DNA from: JAHFJU01 sp964354865
GTDB lineage: Bacteria > Patescibacteriota > Gracilibacteria > UBA1369 > UM-FILTER-53-11
Assembly (NCBI GenBank): GCA_964354865.1
Contig: CAYHBN010000006.1
Coordinates: forward strand, 1 to 35,655
Reading direction: 5' to 3'
DNA length: 35,655 bases
Positions 1-7,836 of the stretch are shown in pieces (positions within the stretch are counted from its first letter, which is position 1; every line of letters begins with the position of its first letter). A program made the translations under genes and the position numbers. Below the pieces are notes generated by a model. It was not told where the DNA came from and did not search any database. It worked only from the letters and a program-made list of their open reading frames with translations.

Positions 1-2272
1 CGTTTTGATTCATGATGAGAAAAAAGATGTCGGAGGTCATTTCTCGGTAATTCGCGAATACGATGTAGAGAATGCCATGGTTGAGCTTTCAGATACCGAA
101 GCGGGCAATATCAAATACTCAATCGAAGATTTTTCTCACATTTATACGGGTGCTGCGCTCGTTATATATTCAGGTGAAAAAGACGAACAACTGAGTGACG
201 AAACTACAGATATTTCAAATGATGAAGCGGCTGCAATTTGGGGGAAATACGTTCCCGTTTATATGTTGGCTGCGAATACCAAAGATGCAGATGCGCGCGC
301 GGCGGCGAGATCTTTTAAAAGCTGTATTGCAGGTGCCATGAACATTCAAAATAAGTCACAGCGAAATAATGCTCGCACGGCGTGTTACTCGGTACTTGGT
401 TCTCAGTTACATGATGGATTGAGTACAACGCAAGAGGTCTCATTAATGACATCGTATAATACCGAAAAAATATTTGATTTTAGTGATACTGAAGAATCTG
501 GAGTAGGAACGAAGGAGATTATCGCTGCGCTTGAGAAAATTATTAGATATCAAGAGCGGTATAAAGATGTATTGAGAAATTTAGACAGAGCAGAGTCGCG
601 GCTGGGTGGTTCATCGGTAGGAGAATTGCCGTTGCTAAAGACTCAACTTGCCTTTATTAAGCCTAAATATGACTCGGCTCGTGTTAATAAATCGTTACTT
701 GAATCATCAATTTCTTCAAAGCAATCTGTAGTTGAAAAACTTGAAAGAAACATCAACTCTGGGACTTTTACGTCAGGTGGTCAAACATTTCAGCTCGGCG
801 CGGTGGGGAGTCAAATTAGTGCACAGTCAGCAAATTTGAGAAAACTATCAGCGGCACTTTCATCGAAGCTAGACACTCTTGATTGGCAAATTTCGAGTAA
901 AGAATCACAACTGAGGAATGTTTCAAAACAGAAGCAATCCATGGAGGCATCTTTCAGAACGGTTTCTTCTCAAATGTATGATTTGCAGAAAGCGATCGCG
1001 CGAAAAAAACTATTGAGACAGTTCTACTACTTCGAGTTGTCGCAATACAACAATCTTTTTGCTAAGGCACTTGCGTATCAGATTCAAGCTGATTCATTCG
1101 AAAAACAAGAGTCCAAACTTTCTTCTGAGTTGAATTCACTTATGAGAACAAAGAATTCTGCGCAGCGAGAACTCGATGTCGGCTTTGCTGAAAAAACTCG
1201 TCTTGAACGTTTAAAAGCCTTTGGAGACCAAGAAATGCAACGTAATCAAAATTCATTGTTTGTACTCAAGGGTGAGCTCGCAAATCTTAAAAAACAACTG
1301 ACGATTGCGAATGGAATCATTTCAACTTTTGGCCCGCAGGTATCATCTCTTGAATCAAAAATCGATGCGTTGGAATACTATTCGTCGTTGAGCTCTGACC
1401 TTGTTCAATTAAGACAGAACATTAGAAATAGCGCAGACAAGTATGGTTTTACCTCGATTGCTAATACTAACATTTATGAGTCTCAGCGGCTGATTGATGA
1501 AGAGTTGGCATTTGTTAAAGCGCAAGATCAGGCGGCTCAGGTTGCTGCTACTTCAGATGCACGAGAAATATCTTCGATCGTTGTTTCACTCTTCCCCGGC
1601 GTGGGTGAGGGCTACGATGTTCTGACACTCATTTCAGGAAAAGATCCGCTGACAAAAGAACGACTCACGTCTTTAACAAAAGTATTTACGGTTGCAGGTC
1701 TATTGTCAGGCGTTGGATCCGGAAAAATTGCTCGTGACGGAGGTGTTCTTGCGCTTGAAAAAGGGGCAAAAGAGCTCGGTATGTCACTTGATGAAATAAA
1801 GAAAGTGGCAGAAGAAGTCGCAAAAGAATACATCATCACTTCTATCGATGACATCGCTGCTTTAAAAGGAAAACTCTCGCTCGATGTATTTATGCAGAAG
1901 GTGAAAAGTAAGGCGAAGTTGGTAAAAGCTGCATCGAAAATAATCGACTATGATGGTGTTGCAAAATATATTAAACAGAATGGACGACTCCCTGATAATT
2001 TTATTACGAAAGAAGAAGCGAAAGCGTTAGGGTGGAGTGCAGGTAAAGATCTCTCACAATTTGCTCCTGGTAAGAGTATGGGGGGCAACGTATATAGTAA
2101 CAGAAGCGATCCATTTATACCCGAGCCTGATGTGCCCGGTAGAATATGGTATGAAGCAGATATCAATTATGTAGCTGGAGAGCGCGGTGGAGATAGAATT
2201 GTGTTCTCATCTGATGGAAGTATTATATATAAAACGAATCACTATAATGATTGGATAAAGATGCAACCTTAA
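1..2272 (+). CDS. Polymorphic toxin: C39-like peptidase end, coiled-coil, pre-toxin segment, C-terminal barnase domain (5' partial)
   Basis: The frame is open to the left edge, so the true start lies outside; the first usable codon is TTG at 5 and residues are numbered from it. Residues 10-48 resemble the second half of a peptidase C39 domain (GGHFSVIREY with His12, a later SDTEAG with Asp30, and a segment ending YTGAALVI); the catalytic Cys would be upstream. Residues about 160-530 are long, charged, heptad-like coiled-coil. Residues about 545-585 (FPGVGEGYDVLTLISGKDP) resemble the pre-toxin TG segment of polymorphic toxins. Residues 645-755 match barnase along its length (LPDNFITKEEAKALGW, APGKSMGG, EADINY). 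Barnase Lys27, Arg59, Glu73, Arg83, Arg87 and His102 correspond to Lys669, Arg700, Glu717, Arg727, Arg731 and His746. Predicted role: a released guanyl-preferring RNase effector. The next gene is its likely immunity protein. The barnase call is strong; the C39 and pre-toxin calls are moderate. Confidence 0.9.
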   Translation, partial: VLIHDEKKDVGGHFSVIREYDVENAMVELSDTEAGNIKYSIEDFSHIYTGAALVIYSGEKDEQLSDETTDISNDEAAAIWGKYVPVYMLAANTKDADARAAARSFKSCIAGAMNIQNKSQRNNARTACYSVLGSQLHDGLSTTQEVSLMTSYNTEKIFDFSDTEESGVGTKEIIAALEKIIRYQERYKDVLRNLDRAESRLGGSSVGELPLLKTQLAFIKPKYDSARVNKSLLESSISSKQSVVEKLERNINSGTFTSGGQTFQLGAVGSQISAQSANLRKLSAALSSKLDTLDWQISSKESQLRNVSKQKQSMEASFRTVSSQMYDLQKAIARKKLLRQFYYFELSQYNNLFAKALAYQIQADSFEKQESKLSSELNSLMRTKNSAQRELDVGFAEKTRLERLKAFGDQEMQRNQNSLFVLKGELANLKKQLTIANGIISTFGPQVSSLESKIDALEYYSSLSSDLVQLRQNIRNSADKYGFTSIANTNIYESQRLIDEELAFVKAQDQAAQVAATSDAREISSIVVSLFPGVGEGYDVLTLISGKDPLTKERLTSLTKVFTVAGLLSGVGSGKIARDGGVLALEKGAKELGMSLDEIKKVAEEVAKEYIITSIDDIAALKGKLSLDVFMQKVKSKAKLVKAASKIIDYDGVAKYIKQNGRLPDNFITKEEAKALGWSAGKDLSQFAPGKSMGGNVYSNRSDPFIPEPDVPGRIWYEADINYVAGERGGDRIVFSSDGSIIYKTNHYNDWIKMQP

Positions 2273-2290
2273 TCTCGCACTAACTAAGAC

Positions 2291-2581
2291 ATGAAACATA
2301 CTATTTTTGACTTTTCGCTGATTGATTCTAAACAAAAGCTTTATGACTTTCTTGAGCACGAGCTTGATTTGCAGCGATTTATCAGCGGCACATGGGGTAG
2401 GAATTTAGCGGCGTTTAAGGATTTGTATGAGTATTCAAATGAAGCTGCTTACTTTGAACTTGTTAATGTCTACTCAATTGAAAATCTTGAATATCGGGTA
2501 TTTATATTGGATCAATTTGTGTGGGTGCTAACTATGATTGCTAAAACAAATAATAAGTTTAGTTATAAAATAATATCTTAA
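2291..2581 (+). CDS. Barstar-like immunity protein
   Basis: A 96-residue protein starting 18 bases after the barnase-domain toxin. Barstar binds barnase and blocks its active site. The N-terminal plan matches barstar: a beta strand (HTIFDF), then helix KLYDFLEHELDL, then WGRNLAAFKDLYEY, which aligns with the barstar core YGENLDALWDCL. Asp44 corresponds to the barstar Asp39 that fills the barnase active site. The position of barstar Asp35 is Ala40, and Tyr30 is Trp35, so the interface has changed. Length (barstar is about 90) and position next to the toxin support the call. Product identity is inferred from this motif, the context and the length. Confidence 0.78.
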   Translation: MKHTIFDFSLIDSKQKLYDFLEHELDLQRFISGTWGRNLAAFKDLYEYSNEAAYFELVNVYSIENLEYRVFILDQFVWVLTMIAKTNNKFSYKIIS

Positions 2582-2589
2582 ATAGTTAT

Positions 2590-2625
2590 AAAAGGGTTCC
2601 ATCTCTCTGAAGACGGAACCCTTTT
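2590..2625 (+). terminator. Terminator after the toxin-immunity pair
   Basis: A perfect 11-bp inverted repeat (AAAAGGGTTCC / GGAACCCTTTT) with a 14-base loop, 9 bases after the barstar stop. The arms end in A and T runs, so it could act in both directions. It separates the toxin unit from pyrD. Confidence 0.8.
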
Positions 2626-2716
2626 ACGACAAATAAAATTCAGCTATTGCTTTTGCATCAGGTAGTACAATCTAAGCCTTTTATGCAATTACAGAAAAAT
2701 GATACACTATAATCCG

Positions 2717-3685
2717 ATGACAGATCTGAGCGTGAAATTTTGCGGCGTAACCTTCGACAACCCATTGGTGTTGGCCTCGGGTGTTTTGGGTATTACGGCT
2801 GCGTCTTTGGTGAATGTGGCTCGAAATGGTGCAGGTGGCGTGACTACAAAATCGCTTTGGCTGGTTGAGCACATGGGCCATAAAAATCCGGTCATTATTG
2901 CAAACGATCATTATATGCTCAATGCGGTTGGTTTGCCCGATGCAGGTCTTGAAAAAGCGCAGGCAGAAATTGGGCATTTTATGGTACTTCGTGAAGGATT
3001 TTTGAAAGGTGGAAAGGATTTGGCAGGAAACAAACGGAAAAATCTTCCACTTATTGCAAACATTGTTGCAGGAACCGTTTCTGACTTTGAACACATCGCG
3101 CGCGAAATTGCCTGTCTTGAACCAGATATTATCGAGGTTAATATTTCGTGTCCTAACGTTGAAAGTGAGTTTGGTAAGCCATTCGCGTGTGTCGCTGCCG
3201 ATGCGGCGACGGTGACTCGTCATGTGAAAAAAGTTGCAGGCGATATTCCGGTCACCGTAAAGCTCTCTCCCAATGTTGAAAATATCGTTGAGATTGCGAG
3301 GGCCGTTGTCGATGCAGGTGCCGACGCACTTACGGTAATGAACACTGCCGGTCCTGGAATGGCTATAAATTTAGAAACAAGAATGCCTATTTTGTGTAAT
3401 AGGGTCGGTGGAATTTCTGGTCCCGCTTTAAAACCACTTGCCGTTAAATATATCTACGACATTCGTCGCGCTCTTCCAAAAACCCCAATTATAGGAACAG
3501 GCGGTGTACTTACAGGGCAGGACGCTCTCGAAATGATGATGGCAGGCGCAACGCTCGTCGGAATTGGTTCAGCTGTTGCATGGCGAGGCGTTGAGGTTTT
3601 TGGCGAAGCAGTCAATGAAATGGCCGATTGGTGCGAAAACAACGGCTTTAAGAAAGTCTCTGCCCTAATTGGTACGGTAAAATAA
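2717..3685 (+). CDS. pyrD: Dihydroorotate dehydrogenase, catalytic subunit (class 1B)
   Basis: Oxidises dihydroorotate to orotate, the fourth step of UMP synthesis, as a cytosolic FMN enzyme. The start MTDLSVKF at 2717 fits the family N-terminus. An in-frame ATG at 2699 would add six residues, but a TATAAT at 2708-2713 lies between the two. Visible motifs: NPLVLASG near the N-terminus, NISCPNV with the catalytic-loop Cys at about 140, VTVKLSPN at about 175, and the FMN-phosphate region GTGGV plus VGIGSAVAW near the end. It is followed 4 bases later by pyrK, which makes it the NAD-linked 1B form. Length of 322 is normal. The TATAAT is too close to 2717 for an ordinary leader, so the exact start is uncertain. 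Confidence 0.93.
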   Translation: MTDLSVKFCGVTFDNPLVLASGVLGITAASLVNVARNGAGGVTTKSLWLVEHMGHKNPVIIANDHYMLNAVGLPDAGLEKAQAEIGHFMVLREGFLKGGKDLAGNKRKNLPLIANIVAGTVSDFEHIAREIACLEPDIIEVNISCPNVESEFGKPFACVAADAATVTRHVKKVAGDIPVTVKLSPNVENIVEIARAVVDAGADALTVMNTAGPGMAINLETRMPILCNRVGGISGPALKPLAVKYIYDIRRALPKTPIIGTGGVLTGQDALEMMMAGATLVGIGSAVAWRGVEVFGEAVNEMADWCENNGFKKVSALIGTVK

Positions 3686-3689
3686 TTTT

Positions 3690-4523
3690 ATGAATTTATT
3701 CCCTCGCTCAGTAAAAATCACAAAGATTAAAAAAGAAACGCCGCTCGTTACGTCATTCACGTTTGAGTATCCCGAGCGCGCGAAGCCAGGGCAGTTTATT
3801 AATTTGTGGATTGCAGGCGTCGATGAAAAGCCGATGAGTGTTGCCTTCGACGACGGAAAATCGATTACGGTTTCTGTAGCGGCAGTTGGTGAATTTTCTA
3901 AAGCGCTTGCAGAGAAAAAAGTGGGAGAGGTGATTGGTGTGCGTGGTCCGTTCGGACAAGTTTTTTCTTGGAAACCTAACATCAGAATCGCGATGTTGGC
4001 TGGTGGCTACGGCGTTGCTCCACTCTATTTTGCGGCAACCCAGGCAATTAAAGATGGCTGCATCGTAGATTTTTTTCATGGCGCACGCTCAAAAGATTTT
4101 TTGCCACTTGCAGACCGAGTGAAGAAATTAAATAATGTAACGTATTATCCCGCGACCGATGACGGCTCAAAAGGATTTAAGGGAACGAGCGTTGCATGTT
4201 GGATTGAAAAAATGGAAGACAAAAATGCAGGAGGCAAAAAGGGTGGCAACAAAACTCCGTCTTACGACCTCGTTATGACGTGCGGCCCGGAGCGCATGAT
4301 GAAAGCAGTCTCAGACGTTGCATTTGAGCGCAAAATAAAAGCGCAAATTTCGGTTGAACGATACATGAAGTGCGGTTTCGGTGTGTGTGGAAACTGTGTG
4401 GTAGACGATTCGGGTATTACAACCTGCAAAAAAGGAACCGTCATGGATAACGAAGACGTGCGCAAAATCAAAGAGTTCGGAGTGTACCATCGCGATAGTG
4501 TCGGGAGAAAACATCAATTTTAG
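3690..4523 (+). CDS. pyrK: Dihydroorotate dehydrogenase electron-transfer subunit
   Basis: Passes electrons from the FMN of PyrD through a [2Fe-2S] cluster and FAD to NAD+. The N-terminal half is a ferredoxin-reductase-like FAD domain. LAGGYGVAPLYFAA at about 103-116 is the nucleotide-binding turn. The cluster motif is C-x4-C-x2-C-x9-C: Cys228, Cys233, Cys236 and Cys246 (CGFGVCGNC then TTC). A Gly/Lys-rich loop at about 178-192 (NAGGKKGGNK) looks like an insertion. The gene starts 4 bases after the pyrD stop, so the two are surely co-transcribed and make the heterotetramer. Confidence 0.93.
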   Translation: MNLFPRSVKITKIKKETPLVTSFTFEYPERAKPGQFINLWIAGVDEKPMSVAFDDGKSITVSVAAVGEFSKALAEKKVGEVIGVRGPFGQVFSWKPNIRIAMLAGGYGVAPLYFAATQAIKDGCIVDFFHGARSKDFLPLADRVKKLNNVTYYPATDDGSKGFKGTSVACWIEKMEDKNAGGKKGGNKTPSYDLVMTCGPERMMKAVSDVAFERKIKAQISVERYMKCGFGVCGNCVVDDSGITTCKKGTVMDNEDVRKIKEFGVYHRDSVGRKHQF

Positions 4524-4579
4524 AAAAAGGTACTTGTCTTAGGCCTCAGAATATGGTGTAATTTGCATCCTGTTTTGTA

Positions 4580-4585
4580 TATAGT
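4580..4585 (+). promoter_or_regulatory. -10 box (TATAGT) of the gene at 4592
   Basis: TATAGT ends 6 bases before the ATG, so transcription would begin at or next to the start codon. No Shine-Dalgarno sequence is present. No convincing -35 box is seen. Confidence 0.5.
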
Positions 4586-4591
4586 AGAGAA

Positions 4592-5650
4592 ATGGCCTTA
4601 CCTCATAATCCAGAAAGAACAGATGGAGAATCTCTCCCTCAGGCACGATCTGTACCACCACTTACTCCAGTAGAAAGTGCGATTATCGATTCGGTACAAA
4701 GGAGTGTCGATGCTTTAAAAGATAGCGAGCAAGTCGATGCGCCGCGTTTGTCAGAAAAAATATCAGACGGTTCTCTTTTATATGTTCATTGTTTGCCGCA
4801 TCAATCGAAGGAATTTTCGCAGCTACATGGATGTCCGGTCAGGGTTGTTTTTAAGACAAATCCTGTTTTTAATCCTGCGCTTGTAAAGAAATATGAGAGA
4901 CAGTTTAAACGGCCTTTTGCGCCAGTTAATGTGCTTATGGTTGTAAAGACCTCTGACGCATTGTCTCCGTTTATTATTCCTCGTGAGTTTCTATATGAAA
5001 ACCAGCCTCCATCGACTGACACTATTCATCTCGCGGGTAAATCTATAAAAGAGCGCCCGGGTGATGTAATAAAATATGTGACCGGAGGTGCTAAGCAAAT
5101 GGCGAAATCTCAAGTAAATCAGGCAATACGAGACACATCTCCTAAGGCAATTGTACTTTCTCCAAGTGATGACCGCTACAACGCTGCTCACTATTTTATT
5201 GCTTTTAAGCCTCAATTCACGCCGCAACAGTCTAGAACGGGGACTCAATATGATCCTGTTTTGTGTTTTTTGCCCGATCATTTACGAGAGGGGAATCCGA
5301 TTGTGTGGGTTCTCGATGCAGAAACTTTTTTATCTGATTCTCCATTTACCTCTACTTCTATGCAACAACTTTCAGAGGCTACAGGTCAAGAAAAACCGAA
5401 TATGTTACTGTCGCGACGTTTATCTTTTAATAGAGATCTTTCACGGAGTACCAAGGCCCTTTTTACTGAAGACGACTTATGTCTTGAAGGAACGATAGCT
5501 TCTCTTTCTGATGTACCGAGTGATCACGTGTTTTCTGATGAAGAAAAAGATCTTCTCAGTCGAGGGACTTCGGTCGCTTGTGTTCTCTTTATTCCAAAAT
5601 ATAATAAATATATCTGTGTTGAGCGAAAGTGGCTTACCATGTGTCATTAG
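4592..5650 (+). CDS. Unrecognised 352-residue protein
   Basis: I do not recognise a family. The first 35 residues are polar and Pro-rich (MALPHNPERTDGE) and look disordered. The rest is a mixed alpha/beta soluble sequence with no signal peptide and no membrane segment. There are scattered Cys residues (for example VHCLPH, DPVLCFLPDH and a C-terminal MCH) but no clear metal motif. It stands alone between pyrK and pyrE, preceded by a TATAGT 6 bases from the ATG, so it is probably its own leaderless unit. Context gives no firm function. Confidence 0.7.
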   Translation: MALPHNPERTDGESLPQARSVPPLTPVESAIIDSVQRSVDALKDSEQVDAPRLSEKISDGSLLYVHCLPHQSKEFSQLHGCPVRVVFKTNPVFNPALVKKYERQFKRPFAPVNVLMVVKTSDALSPFIIPREFLYENQPPSTDTIHLAGKSIKERPGDVIKYVTGGAKQMAKSQVNQAIRDTSPKAIVLSPSDDRYNAAHYFIAFKPQFTPQQSRTGTQYDPVLCFLPDHLREGNPIVWVLDAETFLSDSPFTSTSMQQLSEATGQEKPNMLLSRRLSFNRDLSRSTKALFTEDDLCLEGTIASLSDVPSDHVFSDEEKDLLSRGTSVACVLFIPKYNKYICVERKWLTMCH

Positions 5651-5682
5651 TTATGGTTTCTATGTGCCGTTTTTTATCATGT

Positions 5683-5688
5683 TATAAT
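5683..5688 (+). promoter_or_regulatory. Extended -10 promoter of pyrE (TG-T-TATAAT)
   Basis: TATAAT preceded by TGT forms an extended -10 element. It ends 10 bases before the pyrE ATG, leaving a predicted leader of only a few bases and no ribosome-binding site. Confidence 0.65.
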
Positions 5689-5698
5689 TTACGCAACT

Positions 5699-6349
5699 AT
5701 GGATATTGCAACAACTATCGCGCAGGCACTTCTCTCAATTGGTGCTGTTAAAGTAAGCATCAATCCTCCTTTTACCTGGGCATCGGGAATAAAATCTCCT
5801 ATTTATTGTGATAACCGAAAACTTATTTCACATGTGACGTATCGCGATGTGGTAGTTAAAGGATTTTTAGAAAAAATTGCACAATTGAAAAACGAAACGG
5901 GTTACGAGCCAGAGGTAATTGGTGGTACGGCTACGGCTGCTATTCCATGGGCTGCGTTTGTTGCGCAGGCTATGAATCTTCCGATGATTTACATTCGTCC
6001 AGAGCCAAAAACTCATGGGGCGGGTAAGCAAGTTGAAGGAGATATTCCACAGGGCAAGAAAGTGCTTATTGTAGAGGATTTGATCTCAACCGGAGGTTCA
6101 TCGGTGAAGGCGGCGCAAGCGGTTCGAAGTGAGTGTGGCGCGACCGTTGAGTACATTTTGTCGATCATGACCTACGAGCTCGACGAGGCAATTAAGACCT
6201 TTGAAGCTGCAAATATTAAGAACATGTCGCTTACGAATTTTACTCACTTGATTGGCGTTGCCCGCGACACAGGACATTTGCCGGCTGGCGATGTTGAACG
6301 GGTTCTGGAGTTTAAAAAGAGCCCGAGGGAATGGGGATCGAAGATTTAA
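5699..6349 (+). CDS. pyrE: Orotate phosphoribosyltransferase
   Basis: Joins orotate and PRPP to form OMP, the fifth step of UMP synthesis. The 13-residue PRPP-binding motif is at 122-134 (VLIVEDLISTGGS) with its acidic pair Glu127-Asp128. The flexible catalytic loop is at 100-114 (RPEPKTHGAGKQVEG) with Lys104 and His106. The N-terminal segment ASGIKSPIYCDNR at 28-40 is typical. Length of 216 is normal. Its own extended -10 promoter sits just upstream. pyrD, pyrK and pyrF lie nearby on the same strand but separated by other genes, so the pathway is clustered without being one operon. Confidence 0.95.
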   Translation: MDIATTIAQALLSIGAVKVSINPPFTWASGIKSPIYCDNRKLISHVTYRDVVVKGFLEKIAQLKNETGYEPEVIGGTATAAIPWAAFVAQAMNLPMIYIRPEPKTHGAGKQVEGDIPQGKKVLIVEDLISTGGSSVKAAQAVRSECGATVEYILSIMTYELDEAIKTFEAANIKNMSLTNFTHLIGVARDTGHLPAGDVERVLEFKKSPREWGSKI

Positions 6350-6450
6350 TAAAGTTCCGCAGCCAGTCGCGAAACACGTCGGGTTGCAAAACGTTATAGC
6401 GTTACATTGTCATCGGTGAAACTTAAATTTCTGTAATAAAATGGTCGTGT

Positions 6451-6618
6451 ATGAAAAATAATCAATTATTAAAAATGGAGGATCTATCTCTGAATGATGA
6501 GCTTTTGCGCCAATCACGTAAAGAAGCCATTGAGTATCTTGAGCATGTGAGAAAGACGAATCCTCTAAAAATGACTACTGAGGAAGTAATAAGGCTAAAA
6601 AACTACGGCAGAAAGTAA
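6451..6618 (+). CDS. Small unrecognised protein (55 residues)
   Basis: An ATG-to-TAA frame of 55 codons, mostly charged and predicted helical (LSLNDELLRQSRKEAIEYLE), ending in a basic tail. TAAAAT at 6437-6442 lies 8 bases before the ATG, the same spacing as other leaderless promoters here. The codons look like real coding sequence. The size and composition would suit a small DNA-binding or antitoxin protein, but no motif supports that. Confidence 0.5.
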   Translation: MKNNQLLKMEDLSLNDELLRQSRKEAIEYLEHVRKTNPLKMTTEEVIRLKNYGRK

Positions 6619-6622
6619 CCAA

Positions 6623-6745
6623 ATGGTGTTCCCGGGAAAACACGATCCGAAACGTTTTTACCATGCGGTACAGTATGTTGTAATTACTCATTCCGCAGAA
6701 ATCATTTGCCATAATATTGAATTAGAAAGTATTTTCATTTACTGA
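6623..6745 (+). CDS. Possible 40-residue protein
   Basis: An ATG frame starting 4 bases after the preceding small gene and ending at TGA (begins MVFPGKHDPKRFYH). The close spacing would suit a two-gene unit. It is too short for composition to decide and could be chance or the remnant of a longer gene. Confidence 0.25.
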   Translation: MVFPGKHDPKRFYHAVQYVVITHSAEIICHNIELESIFIY

Positions 6746-6832
6746 AAACATAACTCATATTCTATGAATCCATCTCAACCTTCGAGTGCCCTAACTACTT
6801 CTGACACAGAAAAAGTTCGCGGTTAACTGCGT

Positions 6833-7264
6833 ATGGATGATGGTGTTAAATATCGTGGACGAATATATAGAGTTGAAGGAATAAATACCAAAAATGAACG
6901 ACCAGTTGCACTTGTGAGTCCCGACAATGAACTCGATCGTGGGTGTGTGAGATTCAAAGATATTGAAGGAATTGTTGTAAGAGGGCCGGGAGATGTTGAA
7001 CAAATAGCAATGGCTTCAAGGCTTGCATACATCGCAGTAATGATAGGTCTAGTTGGCAAAGGAGAGCCAGAAGATGGTGTATATGTTGTGTCTGACGCAA
7101 ATGGTGTTGTTCATTGGGATCATGATGGGAGGGAACTTGAACCAGGCACATCTGATTTTGATAGAGCAAATGGTGACCATCGCGTTGCTGCCCGAAGAGA
7201 AGCTAATAAGCCAAATCCAAATTGGTGGGACGGGTTTGAGAAATCTACGCCATCTGAAGAATAG
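6833..7264 (+). CDS. Unrecognised 143-residue protein, possibly with a broken N-terminus
   Basis: I do not recognise a family. The sequence is soluble, with beta-strand-like segments near the start (VKYRGRIYRVEGI), a short hydrophobic stretch (RLAYIAVMIGLVGKG) and a polar, Trp-containing C-terminus (NPNWWDGFEKS). An upstream ATG at 6764 is in the same frame and begins a plausible 20-codon leader (MNPSQPSSALTTSDTEKVRG), interrupted by TAA at 6824-6826, two codons before this start. No promoter box or ribosome-binding site sits before 6833. The gene may be restarted, damaged, or misread by one base. Confidence 0.6.
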   Translation: MDDGVKYRGRIYRVEGINTKNERPVALVSPDNELDRGCVRFKDIEGIVVRGPGDVEQIAMASRLAYIAVMIGLVGKGEPEDGVYVVSDANGVVHWDHDGRELEPGTSDFDRANGDHRVAARREANKPNPNWWDGFEKSTPSEE

Positions 7265-7288
7265 TGATTTCATGGGCTAAAAAGGTGG

Positions 7289-7294
7289 TATACT
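7289..7294 (+). promoter_or_regulatory. Extended -10 promoter of the sigma/DUF5667 pair
   Basis: TATACT preceded by TGG (extended -10). It ends 35 bases before the sigma-factor ATG, leaving a leader of about 28 bases, longer than at most nearby genes. This could be a site of autoregulation. Confidence 0.5.
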
Positions 7295-7329
7295 AAGATC
7301 TCGGTAAGAGTTATCTACTTTGCTCGTCT

Positions 7330-7836
7330 ATGACTGTGAATGATGAAAAAAAACACCAGGAATTTCTCAACGCGTACGACTCTTTTGCCGACGCCATTTT
7401 TAGACACTGCTTTTTTAGAATCAGCAACGCCGCACGCGCCCAAGAGATCACGCAAGACGCTTTCATGCGCGCATGGGATTCAATTGCCCACGGCAAGGTC
7501 GTTGAAAATATGCGAGCCTTCTTATATAGAATCGCAAACAACCTCATTATTGATGAATACAAGAAAAAGAAGGCCACTTCTCTCGATGAACTGGTCGAAG
7601 ATGGATTCCAGCCCGAATCGAAAGATCAAAATTGGAATGACGTCATTGATGCGAAACAGCTTGTGCAGTGTCTGGACAAGGTTGAAGAACCATACCGATC
7701 AGCCGTAATTATGAGATATCTCGACGGATTTTCACCCAAAGAAATTGCAGAAACAACCAAAGTAAGCCCCAATGTCATATCGGTTCGTATCACTCGCGGA
7801 CTCGATAAGCTCCGACAATTATTCCCTTCACTATGA
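7330..7836 (+). CDS. ECF-type RNA polymerase sigma factor
   Basis: A 168-residue protein with the two domains of group 4 sigma factors. Region 2 is at about 16-85 (EITQDAFMRAWDSI, then FLYRIANNLIIDEYKKK). Region 4 is at about 108-166 (LDKVEEPYRSAVIMRYLDGFSPKEIAE, then a helix-turn-helix NVISVRITRGLDKLRQ). Domain 1 is absent. Its TGA stop overlaps the ATG of the next gene (ATGA), so the two are translationally coupled. The partner is a single-pass membrane protein likely to act as its anti-sigma factor. The target promoters cannot be read from this window. Confidence 0.92.
   Translation: MTVNDEKKHQEFLNAYDSFADAIFRHCFFRISNAARAQEITQDAFMRAWDSIAHGKVVENMRAFLYRIANNLIIDEYKKKKATSLDELVEDGFQPESKDQNWNDVIDAKQLVQCLDKVEEPYRSAVIMRYLDGFSPKEIAETTKVSPNVISVRITRGLDKLRQLFPSL

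Noticed and set aside
2708..2713. TATAAT as the pyrD promoter
   Set aside because: It ends only 3 bases before the ATG at 2717, so transcription would start inside the gene; it is left unassigned.
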